A DNA stretch of 64,000 bases from Tritrichomonas foetus (taxonomy: Eukaryota; Parabasalia; Tritrichomonadida; Tritrichomonadidae). The DNA lies in the NCBI GenBank assembly GCA_001839685.1, contig MLAK01000573.1, forward strand, positions 38,741 to 102,740. Reading direction: 5' to 3'. Positions within the stretch are counted from its first letter, which is position 1. Every line of letters starts with the position of its first letter. A program made the translations under genes and the position numbers. Positions 38,801-49,075 of this stretch are shown here, piece after piece. The notes under the pieces are model-generated. The model worked only from the letters and a program-made list of their open reading frames with translations, was not told the DNA's origin and did not search any database.

Positions 38801-41798
38801 CAATTGGTCCTAAATATTCAAATAAATCGGTTGATTTGGCAATTGATTCTAAACAGTTTAATGACATAATTCGAACATTTTCAAGAGTTTGTTCACACAG
38901 AATTGCATCACAAATTTGTGGAATAATCAAATAAAGAAGATCATTTGCATAAACACAAATTTTGGAAAATGATTTCAATATTTGTTGTGAATGAATTTCA
39001 TTCGTCGTTCTAACTGTGTCCATTACACCAATTAATAAACAAATCAGTTCTGATGCATAGTGGCTAAAATTATCACGAACAGAATCAAGTAATGCTAAAA
39101 TTAAATCAAATATTTTCATTGAAATTTCTTCATTAAATCTTGTTGTAATTAAAGAGAGCATTTCACTTAAAAATGGTGTGGTATTATTTTGTGAATTTAT
39201 TACTAATTTTGTTAATAGTGGAATATAATTCCCCAATTCAAAATCAGTCGAGTTATTTAAAATATGTAAAAATCGTGCCATAAATGCATCAAAGTAACTT
39301 AACATAAACATGTAAATTTTGTTGAATACTGAAACAAAACATTGAACTGTTTCTAAATAATATTCTTTAAGATTATCATCTTTAATAATTTTTAAAAGCG
39401 ATTTTAAAACTGTACATACATAATATTCTTCCTTTGCATTAATATTAAAAGCATCAGATATTTCAGAATCTCGTGATGGGTGAAAAAACTGTCTTGTGAT
39501 TTTTTTGTCAAAATTGGATGGTGGCATGCATATTCTTGATGGAGGAAGTTGATGAGTTTCAATTACACCAATTACACCAAAAATCCTTAAAATTGCAATT
39601 CTTGCTTTCCTTGAGTGTGTTTGTGCAAGAAATGTTGAACAGGCTGAAATAATCATAGGTGCCATTGTTCTATAAATTGTTGAAACGGCAGGTGGTGTAA
39701 AAATTCGTTCAAAAAAACGAAAAATTGACAATGAAATCTTCCTTTCTTCAGTTTCTAAAAGAAAATCGCATAAAAGTGGAATTAATTTAGTTGCTTGTTC
39801 TGATATAAGTTCAGGATGAATTGGTGCAATTAAGGATAAAGAATCAAGAATTCCTGATATAATGGCAACATTAGCATCAGCTTCAAGAAAATTTTCAAAG
39901 TTTTGTCTATTTGGTCGATTTTCAAGAACTTGCATTGCAATTTCCATAAATGCCTTAGAATATGTAGATATTGTGATTAATGATGCTTTAATTAAACAAG
40001 GTAATGTTCGCGTGATTCTTGCTCTTTGTCGAATACTTGTAACGTGCTTGAGAGTAAAAAAATAATCAAGAAGTGAATTTCGAGTGATTGCAGAAAAAAA
40101 CATCGGATTATATTTACTTATTTTGGCAATGATGTTAAATGCCAAATTTCTTGCTGTTTGGCTATCTTCGTTTGAAAAAACTTTAAAAAATTTGACATAT
40201 TCTGGCTTAGCTAATTCTTTGTCAGTATTTTCTAAAAAAACTCTTAAAACAGAACATCTGACAATTGTTGAGTTATCATACACAGCATATTGCATTAATT
40301 GATGAATAATTTGTTCTTTATTCATAATTTTGTTCAGTGAAAAATTATTTGACTGAGAGTTTAATTTATTATTTGGATGACTTATTAAATTATTGTTTGA
40401 AATGCAAGTATCTGCAAGATGAAACATTGCTTTGGGGATGGCGGCGCGAACTTCCACGAATTTAGACGATGCTAATTCATTTAAAGCATTTAGAATTAAT
40501 GATTGAGAAACAAAGGCATTTGATGGTAATTGCGCAATTAATTCTATAGCAGAAACAGGTGATTCATTTTTCAACTCTTCTAAAATTTTTTGCCCCATTT
40601 TCGTAGAAAAATCTTTGTAAATAGAATTTGGGCAATTAGTATAAGTAATAAAAAAATCTTTATACTCTGGTGTGCATGGCATTTCGAGAAGAGTATTAAT
40701 TAAGCTCTCATCTGGAAATGCTTCCTCTCCAAAAGCATCAATAATACATTGTAATAAAGAGAAAACAGCCTTTGATTCGGAAATTAATTTTTTTGATATA
40801 TCTAATAAATCTGAAATTTTTCCTTTCATATATTCAGGAACAGTTTTAATAATAAAGCATAAAGAAATAACTGTTTCATTTGGAAATTCATTAATTACCT
40901 TCCAAGTTTGTGAGAATAAATCATCAGCAACTTCTGAAATGAATAGTTTTGGATCAATCAGTGACATTCTTGCTATTGTTGTATATGCTGCTATTCGAAC
41001 TAAATGTTTGTCAGTGTTATTTAAAGTATCAGAAAATGATTTATATAATGTCATAAAATTTGCAATAAAATAATCGGAATTATTAATAATTAATTCTCGA
41101 AATAAATTCAACGCAGCATACTTTTTGACGGGACTTTCAAATGATAAAAGTCTGAAACATAATTGATTAAAAAATCGTAAGTAAGATTCTAAATCACTTC
41201 TTCGATAATTTGTGATGGCAATGGTAAATTGTGAAAATGCTTTGGCTGTTGCCTGTATGACTTGAATGGATTGGTGAGACACTAGTGTCCACATCACAGA
41301 TTGTAAATGTGAAGCAAAAACAACAACACTACTTCCTGCATTTGATGAAAGCGATTCAATCAAATATGCTGCTGCTAGTGGTCTTGCTCTATGGCCTTTA
41401 TGACGAATCCAGCCAATCGACCTATCAAACAAATGTTGAACATATCGAGATTGCTCGAAATTTGGATGTTCAATTAGTTGTCCTGCACACCAGCTAGTAA
41501 ACTTTACATTTTCCAAATCAGACTGCGGAAGTAATCGATCAAATATTTCCGTCAGCAAATTAAAGTCTCGATAGCCAAAATTATGAAGGGCAACAACTCC
41601 AAATGCAACACGGATTGAATTTGACGAAACAACCTTTTTTGATATTTTCACTAATTTGGATATAAAAATATCCAAATGTTTTAAAAGCATTGAATTGCTC
41701 ATCCTCACCATTTCAAGATAGAAGACATGATAGTAATGCTCAAATGTAATCCGCATGTCTCCATATAATGGTGGGATTTCGAGCGAAAATAAATTCAT
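35865..41798 (-). CDS. TOR: TOR kinase, N-terminal part (HEAT-FAT-FRB-N-lobe; split by mariner)
   Basis: 1977 residues of the target-of-rapamycin kinase, a phosphatidylinositol-kinase-related growth regulator. HEAT repeats fill about 1-1150, the FAT domain about 1180-1770, and a diverged FRB about 1781-1877. The kinase N-lobe includes FILAVPGTY, DIVIMGDDG and LLKGHEDLRLDER with the ATP lysine at 1945. The frame ends at a TAG supplied by the inserted element, after NTFRGQI. With the element and one TA removed, GQI is followed by IEVMFVMPLSVSHG in frame, giving about 2285 residues, a normal TOR length. In the FRB, rapamycin-contact positions look altered by eye: Phe1797 for Ser2035 of mTOR, Ser1801 for Phe2039 and Ala1868 for Phe2108; Trp1861 is kept. 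Confidence 0.93.
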   Translation of the reverse strand: MNLFSLEIPPLYGDMRITFEHYYHVFYLEMVRMSNSMLLKHLDIFISKLVKISKKVVSSNSIRVAFGVVALHNFGYRDFNLLTEIFDRLLPQSDLENVKFTSWCAGQLIEHPNFEQSRYVQHLFDRSIGWIRHKGHRARPLAAAYLIESLSSNAGSSVVVFASHLQSVMWTLVSHQSIQVIQATAKAFSQFTIAITNYRRSDLESYLRFFNQLCFRLLSFESPVKKYAALNLFRELIINNSDYFIANFMTLYKSFSDTLNNTDKHLVRIAAYTTIARMSLIDPKLFISEVADDLFSQTWKVINEFPNETVISLCFIIKTVPEYMKGKISDLLDISKKLISESKAVFSLLQCIIDAFGEEAFPDESLINTLLEMPCTPEYKDFFITYTNCPNSIYKDFSTKMGQKILEELKNESPVSAIELIAQLPSNAFVSQSLILNALNELASSKFVEVRAAIPKAMFHLADTCISNNNLISHPNNKLNSQSNNFSLNKIMNKEQIIHQLMQYAVYDNSTIVRCSVLRVFLENTDKELAKPEYVKFFKVFSNEDSQTARNLAFNIIAKISKYNPMFFSAITRNSLLDYFFTLKHVTSIRQRARITRTLPCLIKASLITISTYSKAFMEIAMQVLENRPNRQNFENFLEADANVAIISGILDSLSLIAPIHPELISEQATKLIPLLCDFLLETEERKISLSIFRFFERIFTPPAVSTIYRTMAPMIISACSTFLAQTHSRKARIAILRIFGVIGVIETHQLPPSRICMPPSNFDKKITRQFFHPSRDSEISDAFNINAKEEYYVCTVLKSLLKIIKDDNLKEYYLETVQCFVSVFNKIYMFMLSYFDAFMARFLHILNNSTDFELGNYIPLLTKLVINSQNNTTPFLSEMLSLITTRFNEEISMKIFDLILALLDSVRDNFSHYASELICLLIGVMDTVRTTNEIHSQQILKSFSKICVYANDLLYLIIPQICDAILCEQTLENVRIMSLNCLESIAKSTDLFEYLGPIVRAMIVGLEYHDEPTRNSAMQLLYSLIRTQGLKLLNNSEPLLNFLKYNQLETMELKNLLSTLSQSNNLVSSFHPILELEPPPAKSVEKSIPFSEDTIIARALTLNLGSIRHLEQWLRSFIFAAISNSPSNAIRTCNTLGSAYIPLSYDLFKPAFLSCWLKIKSKGRIQISNSFTRLLMSDENYESVAREIIDLLVYMHQFGEPLLMDSHKVIKSCLRYGNVSFALKLTQELIDNNKDTDKTLISSLIEIFAQASKWSDAICIWNKYKSEEPLSPDILMRLKMWDIAEPIYRKRFEEQNDLMAFQGIAESLASQAKWNQLLSYIPTFKTSLPRELQRDVCEFFALAAFHTNEWDVLDDVIKYAPNYSLKCIMLSALSAIHKGDYDKTSDYISAGFDLLASKPLTFWADKHRIHTDTMLICQQLMEIGEIEKWVRNEGRKEIEDSWNERLITAPPDFSLWFEIIGLRVPLKGNTSFNLIDFFSLFSSSLGTPLHNNAFNSIFPNYDENTAHDVSRVCNAIVYRLTSKREQAISLMKEIIDHLKVPELENRCRYYYASWLLEMDDGKEACLDAFNRLKVIMPSLNVSAFKTHMPTYKPSSEKYGNNLLPNEVQKSLYISSLTVEILRKWAEINTSLTMHDPEHLTEYVKNAIDALTQCALIAPSFPDVVQLLNLFFENAHQPDIFNSTAHSCIEKLHPKLLLQASPQLLIQLSHTTECVAKFVHDLALQLLKDHFHSFIFSIMVLKYSKNISRANSAKQLYDEFKMLNPTAFDEVDLIRKCLLRAAVTWQEKILQRITDAFDHLSVGRHDRMAQSLQSIVKLVKKPRCEMHEQVQHQYEREFFQLESVLRTYNTNTTNIAPLVDWCKSMEAALSEDVKRIRVLQLSAISHQLAEKTHFILAVPGTYNPNKSIIHIEYFIGQFSVYLSKQQPKDIVIMGDDGLFYQYLLKGHEDLRLDERIMQFFSMINSLLKKSNTFRGQI

Positions 41799-42617
41799 GA
41801 TGGATGTGTTATCGAAAATTCATTGGTATTCAATTTTGACTCCTACAACTTTTTAGATTACTTTTTCGATTTTTTTTCTGAAGCTCCTAATCATTTGATT
41901 AGTTTACATTATTACATTATGAGGTTTTTATTCACAAATATTTCAATAGCTATCATTCAAATTTATCCATGAAAAAAATTGTTTGAATTTTAGGAGTTAA
42001 TCGTTAATATAATGGCCAAAAAAGTGATAAATTTCACATCTATTGGATTCTCAGAAAAAATTTTATTCTGTCGTTATTCTAGCTTAATCTAAAGAATTAT
42101 TCTTTTTTATTTAATATTTTATTACTCATGTATAATATCAAGAACAATGGAACATTATTAGACAAAATGACAATCAATTGATTAAGCTGTGCGACTATCC
42201 ATAACTTCTTTATATTGACATTATGATCAATAAGATATTTGCCAAATGCAAATCATGCAGCACTCATTTTGTTTTGAAAATTATCGATTTTTATTTTTAT
42301 GAAAAGATATGATATAGTGAATTGTGCATATTCTTTTATGTATGTTATTACATCTGAAATTTCATTCAATATTTAAGAAAGATCAAAAATGTCAATTTTC
42401 AATCAATTTTTTCTTTAAATTCTGTCTTTTCTATTTTCTAATCAGGCAAATATGCTTTCAAGAATTCATTTTAATAATACCTTCATAAATGAAATGCCAA
42501 AATTAAGTTATGATTGCAAGATTTAAATTTTCAATTTTCAACGTTAGATTCAATTTTCAAAAGGGCGATACATCTTTTTCTATGACATATAAAAAAAAAT
42601 TTACAGCAAATTCAAAA
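41799..42617. promoter_or_regulatory. Divergent promoter region, TOR / Rav1-like genes
   Basis: A very AT-rich spacer. The frame from ATG 42510 to 42617 could extend the next gene, but its composition is not protein-like. AGTCAAAATTG about 40 bases upstream of the TOR ATG is an initiator-like site. Nothing else seen. Confidence 0.4.
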
Positions 42618-45600
42618 ATGGTGCAGAAAGCACCAGCTTCGCTCGATTTTGCCGAAAGTATCGGATATAGTTATCCAATTAACACCGCGTATCCAAATAC
42701 ATTTGCGTTTTCAGGGATCCAAGCTGGAGTACTTTTTGCGTATGCCTCATCAAATTTCGTTGTTGTTTTGTCGCAGTGCCGGTATATCAATGCTATTTTG
42801 AAAAACCACGAATCTACGGTTTGTTCGATAGCTTTTGAAATGAGGGGACCTCATATCGTTGCATGTGATATATTAGGGAATTTTTATTTTTGGCACAAAA
42901 ATGATTCACATTATGAATTGTCTCGAAAAATTAAATTTGGCATTCCAGCGGTTTGCATTTCATGGTATCCAGCAAAACGCGAAATATGTGCATCAACAAA
43001 AAAAGGACTTTTTTATGATAACATTTCAAATTTTTGTCCAAAATCAAAAATACTCACATCTTTTTCCTGTTTTTGCGCATTTAATAATGATGGAACGCTT
43101 TTAGCTTCTCATAATAGTCAAAAAATTGTAACAATTTTTATTTTAGATTCAATTCCGTTTATGACGCAAGTTGTAAGGCATTTGGATCCAGTTATTTCAT
43201 TAGATTTTCATCCATTCCTTCCAATGTTCATCACTATAACAAATGATTATATTTTGCATGTGTGGAGACAAACTCATACATCAAATTTTGTATGCACATC
43301 AAAAATTAAAGTCTATAATATAGGTAGATTTATTCGTTACCCAGTTTTCTTTAAAGAAAAGTTAAAATCTAGTCAAAAACCTTCAAGAATTGCTTTTGTT
43401 GATGATAAACTCCAAATTTCATGGTTAGAAGTTGATGAAAGAGGTCAAATTAAAGATTCTAATTTAAAATTATCACCAAAATCATCACAAAATCGATTAA
43501 TTAGTGTTTATAAAACAAATTTTGGGATTGAAGCAACAACTTTAGGGCAAAATGGAATTACAATATCATCAAAATATAGGAAAAGAAGATTTTTATTTCA
43601 CCAAAGCAAAATTGTTCAAGTTAAATTTCAAAAAAAGACAGATTGGCTTTTAACAAGAGATGAAAAAGGTTGTTTAATTGTTTGGCCAATTTTTGATCTT
43701 TATTATTCACCACAAATTGTATCATATAATGCTAAATTTGCAGTTTGGTATAATAATACATCACTTTTGTTCTTAAACGATAAAAGATTGCAATTATATC
43801 ATAATTTTACTACAGAAGTTGAAGATTTTGATTTTCCTGATATTTTTTATTGTAAAGAAATTTATGTTTTCAAAGAGAATGTTTATGTTTTAAGTAGAAA
43901 GAAATTAATACTTAAAGAAAAATCATATAATATAGAAGATTATAGTCATCATGCATTTTCAGAAGTTTATGAAAATCATTTTATTTTAGCTTTATCATCC
44001 AAAACTTATCAATTAACAGTATATGCTTTACCAGAATTTGAAGAAATAAAATGTTTACCTCGAGCAGGAGCAATTAAATCAATGACTTGTATGGCTATTA
44101 ATTCTTTTGCTGTGTTAACTGACGAAAACCTAGAGTTTTGGTATTTCAATCAAAATCTATTTGTGAAGAAAAGATCAATATTGTTACCAGGAATGACTCG
44201 AATTCAATATAGTTCTTCTTTATTCTTTACTTATGATTCAAATCACTTATATTCAATTGCCAATGGTGTTTTCCCAATAATTAATACATCTGTTTCCTAC
44301 GTTACTGTAAATGAATCTGGTCATCTTGCATATGTTAGTGATAATGCTTTCTCTGTAATTCCTGCCTGGTGTATCCCAAAATCTGTAACTGAAGTAGAAT
44401 CCAAAGAAGTTAATATTGATTTAAACAAGCCTTTTGTTCTTTCTGATATATCTGCAGATTCAAAAAAATTACATGAAATTACCCAAAAGCAAACACATAA
44501 TTTTATGATATCACCTTTTGTTTATTCAAACCCACCAGAAAGTGCATTTCATGTTATTCGATCAACCTTAATCCATTTAATTGAGTACGAATCATTATTT
44601 GATTATAAACCAAGACAAATTCCTGCAGTACCAAATCAATATGCTATTCCTATGAAATTACCAGTTATTAATGAATTTAATAATCAGCCATTAAACGAAA
44701 TTGATTATTTGAAAAACATTCATGAAGATGTGGATTTATTTGGTTTAAGATATCTTCTAATGATTAATGAATCTGCATGGCCACCCTCATATATTGGACT
44801 TTGGTTATCTTTCTCACTTCGACAAACTGAAATTACAGATTACCTTGCAAAGACTATTAATGCCAATTCATTATCAAAGTTTTATGTTGGAGTTTCAATT
44901 CATGATCATTTACTTCTTGTGAAAGTGGTGAAAGCAGCTATTCAAAAAATGTGGAGTGAATTCCAGAAAGTTGAAAATGTTGCTTTATTTTTAATCGCTC
45001 TTGGTCAACAAAAGAAAGTTTCAAAATTATATAATGTAATTGGAGATAATCAACGCAGTGATTTCTTTTCGCATGATTTTACAATTGATAAATTTCGGAA
45101 AAGTGCAATTAAAAATGCTTATTCTTCTTTGAAACTCGGAGGATACGAAATGTCAGCAGCATTGTTTATTATTGCAGGTGATATTAAAACAGGAATAAAT
45201 GTCATATTAGAAAAAATACGAGATTCAATACTCGCATTTTTAGTATTACGACTTCTCACTCAATCTGACTATGAATCGGAAATAATGAAATGGTTCCTTC
45301 AACGGGTTGAATGGCCTGATGATATTTTACCAATACTTGTTTCAAAATTAATCAGAAATGATAATTTAACTGAATTACTTGAAAAAGCTCTTCTTGAAAC
45401 AGATATATCCAAAAACATCTCTACATATGGTGATCGAAGAATCACACTTTTCCAAATTTATTATTATTTAACAAAAGAGCACCGAATTCTTCCTCAAGTT
45501 GCCCAAAACCTTTTATTTGATGGATATGCACCACTTGCTCGATATTTGTATGAATTTGTTAAGTGTCCATTTACAACTGCACGAATTGTTGCTCAAAATG

Positions 45601-48230
45601 ACATAAAAGAAGAAGAAAACAACAATAATAATAAGAACAAGGAAGAGGAAAGTGAGAATGAAAACCATGAGGAAAATGATCTCAAAATTGAAGAACTCAA
45701 AACATTTGATTTTGGTGGTGCTGGTTTCAATGACGATGATGAAATAGACGATGAATGGTCAGATTCCGAATCTAATGAAAATAATATAGAAAACAATGAA
45801 GCAAACATTACTGATATTACTAAATCAATAGATCATTTTGAAAAAATCGATGAAAATTCTCTGCCAGAAAATCAAACAAGTGAAGTTGAAATTGTTGAAG
45901 CTAATGAAAAAATGGAAAGTATGGAAGATATAATTAATGAGAAATTACGAAAATATGTTTATGCATTTTGTTGTTTTTATGATAAAAACCCTCAAAAAAA
46001 TGACATTGCTGGTATATTTGCAATGAATTTAGGAGAAACCGAAAAAGCCTCAAAACTTCTTGAAAACCAACAAATACTTTATGATATGGAAAAGCATGTT
46101 TCCCAATTCATTCAAACATGCTCAATATTTTATTTGTTTTCTGCATCTGTACCAACTGTTCCCGAAACTTTATTTTATTTAAGTAAGCTTTTACTGAAAT
46201 TAACTACAAGGAAAGAGTCGATTAAATTTGATTTCAAGTCTATGAAAGCCTATGATGAGGATGGATTTTCATTTACTTCTTATTTTGGAGGATTCATTGT
46301 TGCTCTATGGACATTTCATCATCAATTATTATGTCAGCTTGTCTGTTCTGATGATTCAAATCTCAGCATAGATGTAGCAAATAATTCTTTACCTCCTCCA
46401 CGATCATATTTTGATGTTGATTATTCATCTTCTCGATTTCCTGATACAAATCCACTACTTCTTCAATTTTATTCCCAAGAAAATAGTGGACAAGTTGTCT
46501 CTTTAGAAAGAGATCGTTTATTAATTTTGCACTTAATCTTTTCGATTATGATTGATTCAATAATTGAATTGTCATTAAATACTCAAGCAACAGACTATGA
46601 GGACAACGAAATTAGTGAAGTAAATTCATCATCAATTTCAAGTTCTAACTCAAGTTTAGGTTTAAGTTTGGGTATAAAACAAAGTGAAAAGGAGGAAATA
46701 TCAATTCAAAAGCAAGAACAAGTGAAAGAAAATGATTTTCAATCAGATAACTCAATTTTGGTCACTGACACACAAACTGAAGATAAAAAGTCTCAAAAAA
46801 CTAGAATCATCTGTGAATCACAAAATGAGCAATTGCTGCAACCTGAGAAAGAAGAAAATGTTTGGAAGAAATTAAATGAATCAATTGCATTAATTGAATC
46901 CGATAAGCTTAAAAAATTAAAGAAATTAGTTGAAAAGAAAAATGATGACAATGAAATGAGAAGCCAGAGCAAGTTCAAAGAAAGTAAAATTACGAACGAC
47001 TCTCAGAAACATCTCGTTGAAATCTTACGTGTTAGACAAAAATCAATGTTAAGAGTTTTAAAATTTTATCAAATTGCATTACTATGTCCACCTTTATCTC
47101 CACCCAAAATATCACCGGAATTTTTGGAAAGCTTCCCAAATAAACAATTTATATCGATACTAAATGCTGTTGTTAATGAACACAAAAAACAAATTCACAA
47201 ACTTGAAAGAGTTCAAACACAAACGATTTCAAAATTGCCTTGTCCGTTCTTTCGACATAATTCATTGTCTATCAGAAGGCTTCCAGATCCTGTTTATATT
47301 CCAGATCCTGTTCAAGACTTTGTCATCATGCCACTTAATCCCGATAAAGCTATTCTAATTTCCTATGGAAAAATGTTTTCGGTAAATATCGAAAATAACT
47401 ATCACCATCATGCGTGTAATAATGATAAAAATATGATTAATGCTATAAATAAGGATCAGAATCAAGGAATAGATAATCAACAGCATGTGATTCATGATTC
47501 TTTCCAATTAATTACTCATCCTGTATTGAATTTATTTTTACTGATTTCTCCGAATAAAGTTGCAATGTATGATTATAATGGATCGATGAGTATGGAAACT
47601 GAATATTCTTTTCTTGCACCACAAGGTGAAAAATTTACTTATGCAATGTTCTCGCCAGATGCTTCAAGACTTGCATTTTGTTATACATCATCAATTCGAA
47701 TCTATAGTTTTGATTTAACAGTTGCAGATCCCCAACCATATTATACTTTGAATTTTAAAGGTCTAGTTAAATCAATTGTATGGGTAAACTTAGCTACCTT
47801 ATTAATTGTTGCTTATGTTCAACCGAATGGTCTTCCTGCGCTTGCATTAATAAATACATTGTCAACATTTATAACCCCTATTCCAATTGATTCCAATTGC
47901 GGAATGATTACAGCGATGGAGATTGAAAGACGAAAAGGACTTTTGGCATATGGAACCAAAAGTGGAAAAGTTTATATGATTGATTTAGGTGATGATTGTC
48001 GAGTAAAATGGGTTCAAGATTTTCAGTCATCAATCACAGCTGTTGCAATTTCCAGTGGTTTGGTTGCATTTGGAACAGAAGAAGGAGACATTTTAATTGC
48101 TGATATAGAAAATGATAATAATAAAAAAAGACTAAAGGTGCAATATGAAATAACAAGTTTGAAGATCACTACAAACCAAATTATTGTTGCAGGTAACGCG
48201 AACCATCTTGAAATCTGGAAAGCTGAATAA
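42618..48230 (+). CDS. Rav1/DmX-like (rabconnectin-3) WD-repeat protein (1870 aa)
   Basis: In other eukaryotes Rav1/DMXL proteins are the core of the RAVE-type complex that assembles V1 onto V0 of the V-ATPase. N-terminal WD-type propellers occupy about 1-600. The Rav1 core lies at about 700-880: DVDLFGLRYLLMINESAWP, then VALFLIALGQQKKVSKLYNV, DFFSHDF and FRKSAIKNAYSSLKLGGYE. These parallel the DMXL motifs ALFYLALKKK, FFSHNF and WRKAALKNAFSLL. Asn/Glu-rich disordered stretches lie at about 995-1060 and 1320-1460, and a C-terminal propeller at about 1555-1870. The frame also has ATG 42510, but the extra 36 residues look non-coding, so ATG 42618 (MVQKAPASLDF) is preferred. A V-ATPase subunit gene is in the same window, 30 kb away. 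Confidence 0.85.
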   Translation: MVQKAPASLDFAESIGYSYPINTAYPNTFAFSGIQAGVLFAYASSNFVVVLSQCRYINAILKNHESTVCSIAFEMRGPHIVACDILGNFYFWHKNDSHYELSRKIKFGIPAVCISWYPAKREICASTKKGLFYDNISNFCPKSKILTSFSCFCAFNNDGTLLASHNSQKIVTIFILDSIPFMTQVVRHLDPVISLDFHPFLPMFITITNDYILHVWRQTHTSNFVCTSKIKVYNIGRFIRYPVFFKEKLKSSQKPSRIAFVDDKLQISWLEVDERGQIKDSNLKLSPKSSQNRLISVYKTNFGIEATTLGQNGITISSKYRKRRFLFHQSKIVQVKFQKKTDWLLTRDEKGCLIVWPIFDLYYSPQIVSYNAKFAVWYNNTSLLFLNDKRLQLYHNFTTEVEDFDFPDIFYCKEIYVFKENVYVLSRKKLILKEKSYNIEDYSHHAFSEVYENHFILALSSKTYQLTVYALPEFEEIKCLPRAGAIKSMTCMAINSFAVLTDENLEFWYFNQNLFVKKRSILLPGMTRIQYSSSLFFTYDSNHLYSIANGVFPIINTSVSYVTVNESGHLAYVSDNAFSVIPAWCIPKSVTEVESKEVNIDLNKPFVLSDISADSKKLHEITQKQTHNFMISPFVYSNPPESAFHVIRSTLIHLIEYESLFDYKPRQIPAVPNQYAIPMKLPVINEFNNQPLNEIDYLKNIHEDVDLFGLRYLLMINESAWPPSYIGLWLSFSLRQTEITDYLAKTINANSLSKFYVGVSIHDHLLLVKVVKAAIQKMWSEFQKVENVALFLIALGQQKKVSKLYNVIGDNQRSDFFSHDFTIDKFRKSAIKNAYSSLKLGGYEMSAALFIIAGDIKTGINVILEKIRDSILAFLVLRLLTQSDYESEIMKWFLQRVEWPDDILPILVSKLIRNDNLTELLEKALLETDISKNISTYGDRRITLFQIYYYLTKEHRILPQVAQNLLFDGYAPLARYLYEFVKCPFTTARIVAQNDIKEEENNNNNKNKEEESENENHEENDLKIEELKTFDFGGAGFNDDDEIDDEWSDSESNENNIENNEANITDITKSIDHFEKIDENSLPENQTSEVEIVEANEKMESMEDIINEKLRKYVYAFCCFYDKNPQKNDIAGIFAMNLGETEKASKLLENQQILYDMEKHVSQFIQTCSIFYLFSASVPTVPETLFYLSKLLLKLTTRKESIKFDFKSMKAYDEDGFSFTSYFGGFIVALWTFHHQLLCQLVCSDDSNLSIDVANNSLPPPRSYFDVDYSSSRFPDTNPLLLQFYSQENSGQVVSLERDRLLILHLIFSIMIDSIIELSLNTQATDYEDNEISEVNSSSISSSNSSLGLSLGIKQSEKEEISIQKQEQVKENDFQSDNSILVTDTQTEDKKSQKTRIICESQNEQLLQPEKEENVWKKLNESIALIESDKLKKLKKLVEKKNDDNEMRSQSKFKESKITNDSQKHLVEILRVRQKSMLRVLKFYQIALLCPPLSPPKISPEFLESFPNKQFISILNAVVNEHKKQIHKLERVQTQTISKLPCPFFRHNSLSIRRLPDPVYIPDPVQDFVIMPLNPDKAILISYGKMFSVNIENNYHHHACNNDKNMINAINKDQNQGIDNQQHVIHDSFQLITHPVLNLFLLISPNKVAMYDYNGSMSMETEYSFLAPQGEKFTYAMFSPDASRLAFCYTSSIRIYSFDLTVADPQPYYTLNFKGLVKSIVWVNLATLLIVAYVQPNGLPALALINTLSTFITPIPIDSNCGMITAMEIERRKGLLAYGTKSGKVYMIDLGDDCRVKWVQDFQSSITAVAISSGLVAFGTEEGDILIADIENDNNKKRLKVQYEITSLKITTNQIIVAGNANHLEIWKAE

Positions 48231-48586
48231 TAGATATATTATGTTTTTTAATAAAAGAGATATTAGGATTATTATTGGGAACATGAACCAAAAACTTGAC
48301 ATTTTTTTTTTACAACGTTTTATGAGACAACATTGAACAAATAATTATTTTGGAAGCTTTTGATTAACCAAAAGTTGCATGCCACTTCTGAAAACTTTTT
48401 TATTATCCTGATGTCAACGGTTTGGTTAACTCATTAATATAATGATGTTAACTTAGTAAGGAAATATTTTTCTTTGTTTATTTGGCTTCTATTTTCACCT
48501 TATAAGGCTAAAATAACAATACTTCGTTAAGGTGAATAAATTAACGATAATTAACTTAGTCTGTTCAATATTTTATTCAGATTCGA
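48231..48586. promoter_or_regulatory. Spacer and bromodomain gene promoter
   Basis: AT-rich. TCAATATTTT (48565-48574) is an initiator-like motif 22 bases before the bromodomain ATG. Nothing else seen. Confidence 0.4.
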
Positions 48587-49075
48587 ATGAATGATTTTCA
48601 AAAAACGAAATGCTTAAAAATCGTCGAAAAACTCATTAAAAATCCAATTTGTTCACCTTTTGTCAACATGGTTGATCCAGTTCGAGATGGCGCGCCAGAT
48701 TATTTTGATTTCATTAGCGAGCCAATGGCCTTAAAAGAAGTCGAGAGAAACCTCAAAAATAACGAATACAAAGATATTGAAGCATTTAAACGGCACATCG
48801 ATTTGATATGGAAAAACGCAATAACTTATAACGGCGAAGATACCCTTTTTGCGCACATGGCAAAAGAAGCGTCTCTTTGGTTTAACAAAAAAATGGAAAA
48901 TTTCCCGGAAAATGGCCTCCAGGAATGGTTCCACAAAGTGCAAAAAATCACACAAGATATTTTTGATGCCCTCTGCCACCCCCCTACAGAGCTCGACCCG
49001 AACAACAAATTAACAAGAGAAAAGAATTCGGATCCAGACACAAAAGATAATAATTACCAAAATTCTGATTTATAA
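48587..49075 (+). CDS. Single-bromodomain protein (162 aa)
   Basis: Binds acetyl-lysine on histones. The bromodomain fills about 8-112. The ZA-loop signature is PDYFDFISEPMALKEVERNL (38-57). The conserved Tyr-Asn pair that contacts acetyl-lysine is Y81-N82 in AITYNGED. The C-terminal 45 residues are polar with no other domain, so this is a minimal reader. Start ATG 48587. It is slightly less AT-rich than its flanks. Confidence 0.93.
   Translation: MNDFQKTKCLKIVEKLIKNPICSPFVNMVDPVRDGAPDYFDFISEPMALKEVERNLKNNEYKDIEAFKRHIDLIWKNAITYNGEDTLFAHMAKEASLWFNKKMENFPENGLQEWFHKVQKITQDIFDALCHPPTELDPNNKLTREKNSDPDTKDNNYQNSDL

Noticed and set aside
33657..41798. TOR region as two separate genes, one a stand-alone kinase fragment
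   Set aside because: The two parts meet exactly at the ends of a transposon, and removing it restores one frame with normal TOR order and length.
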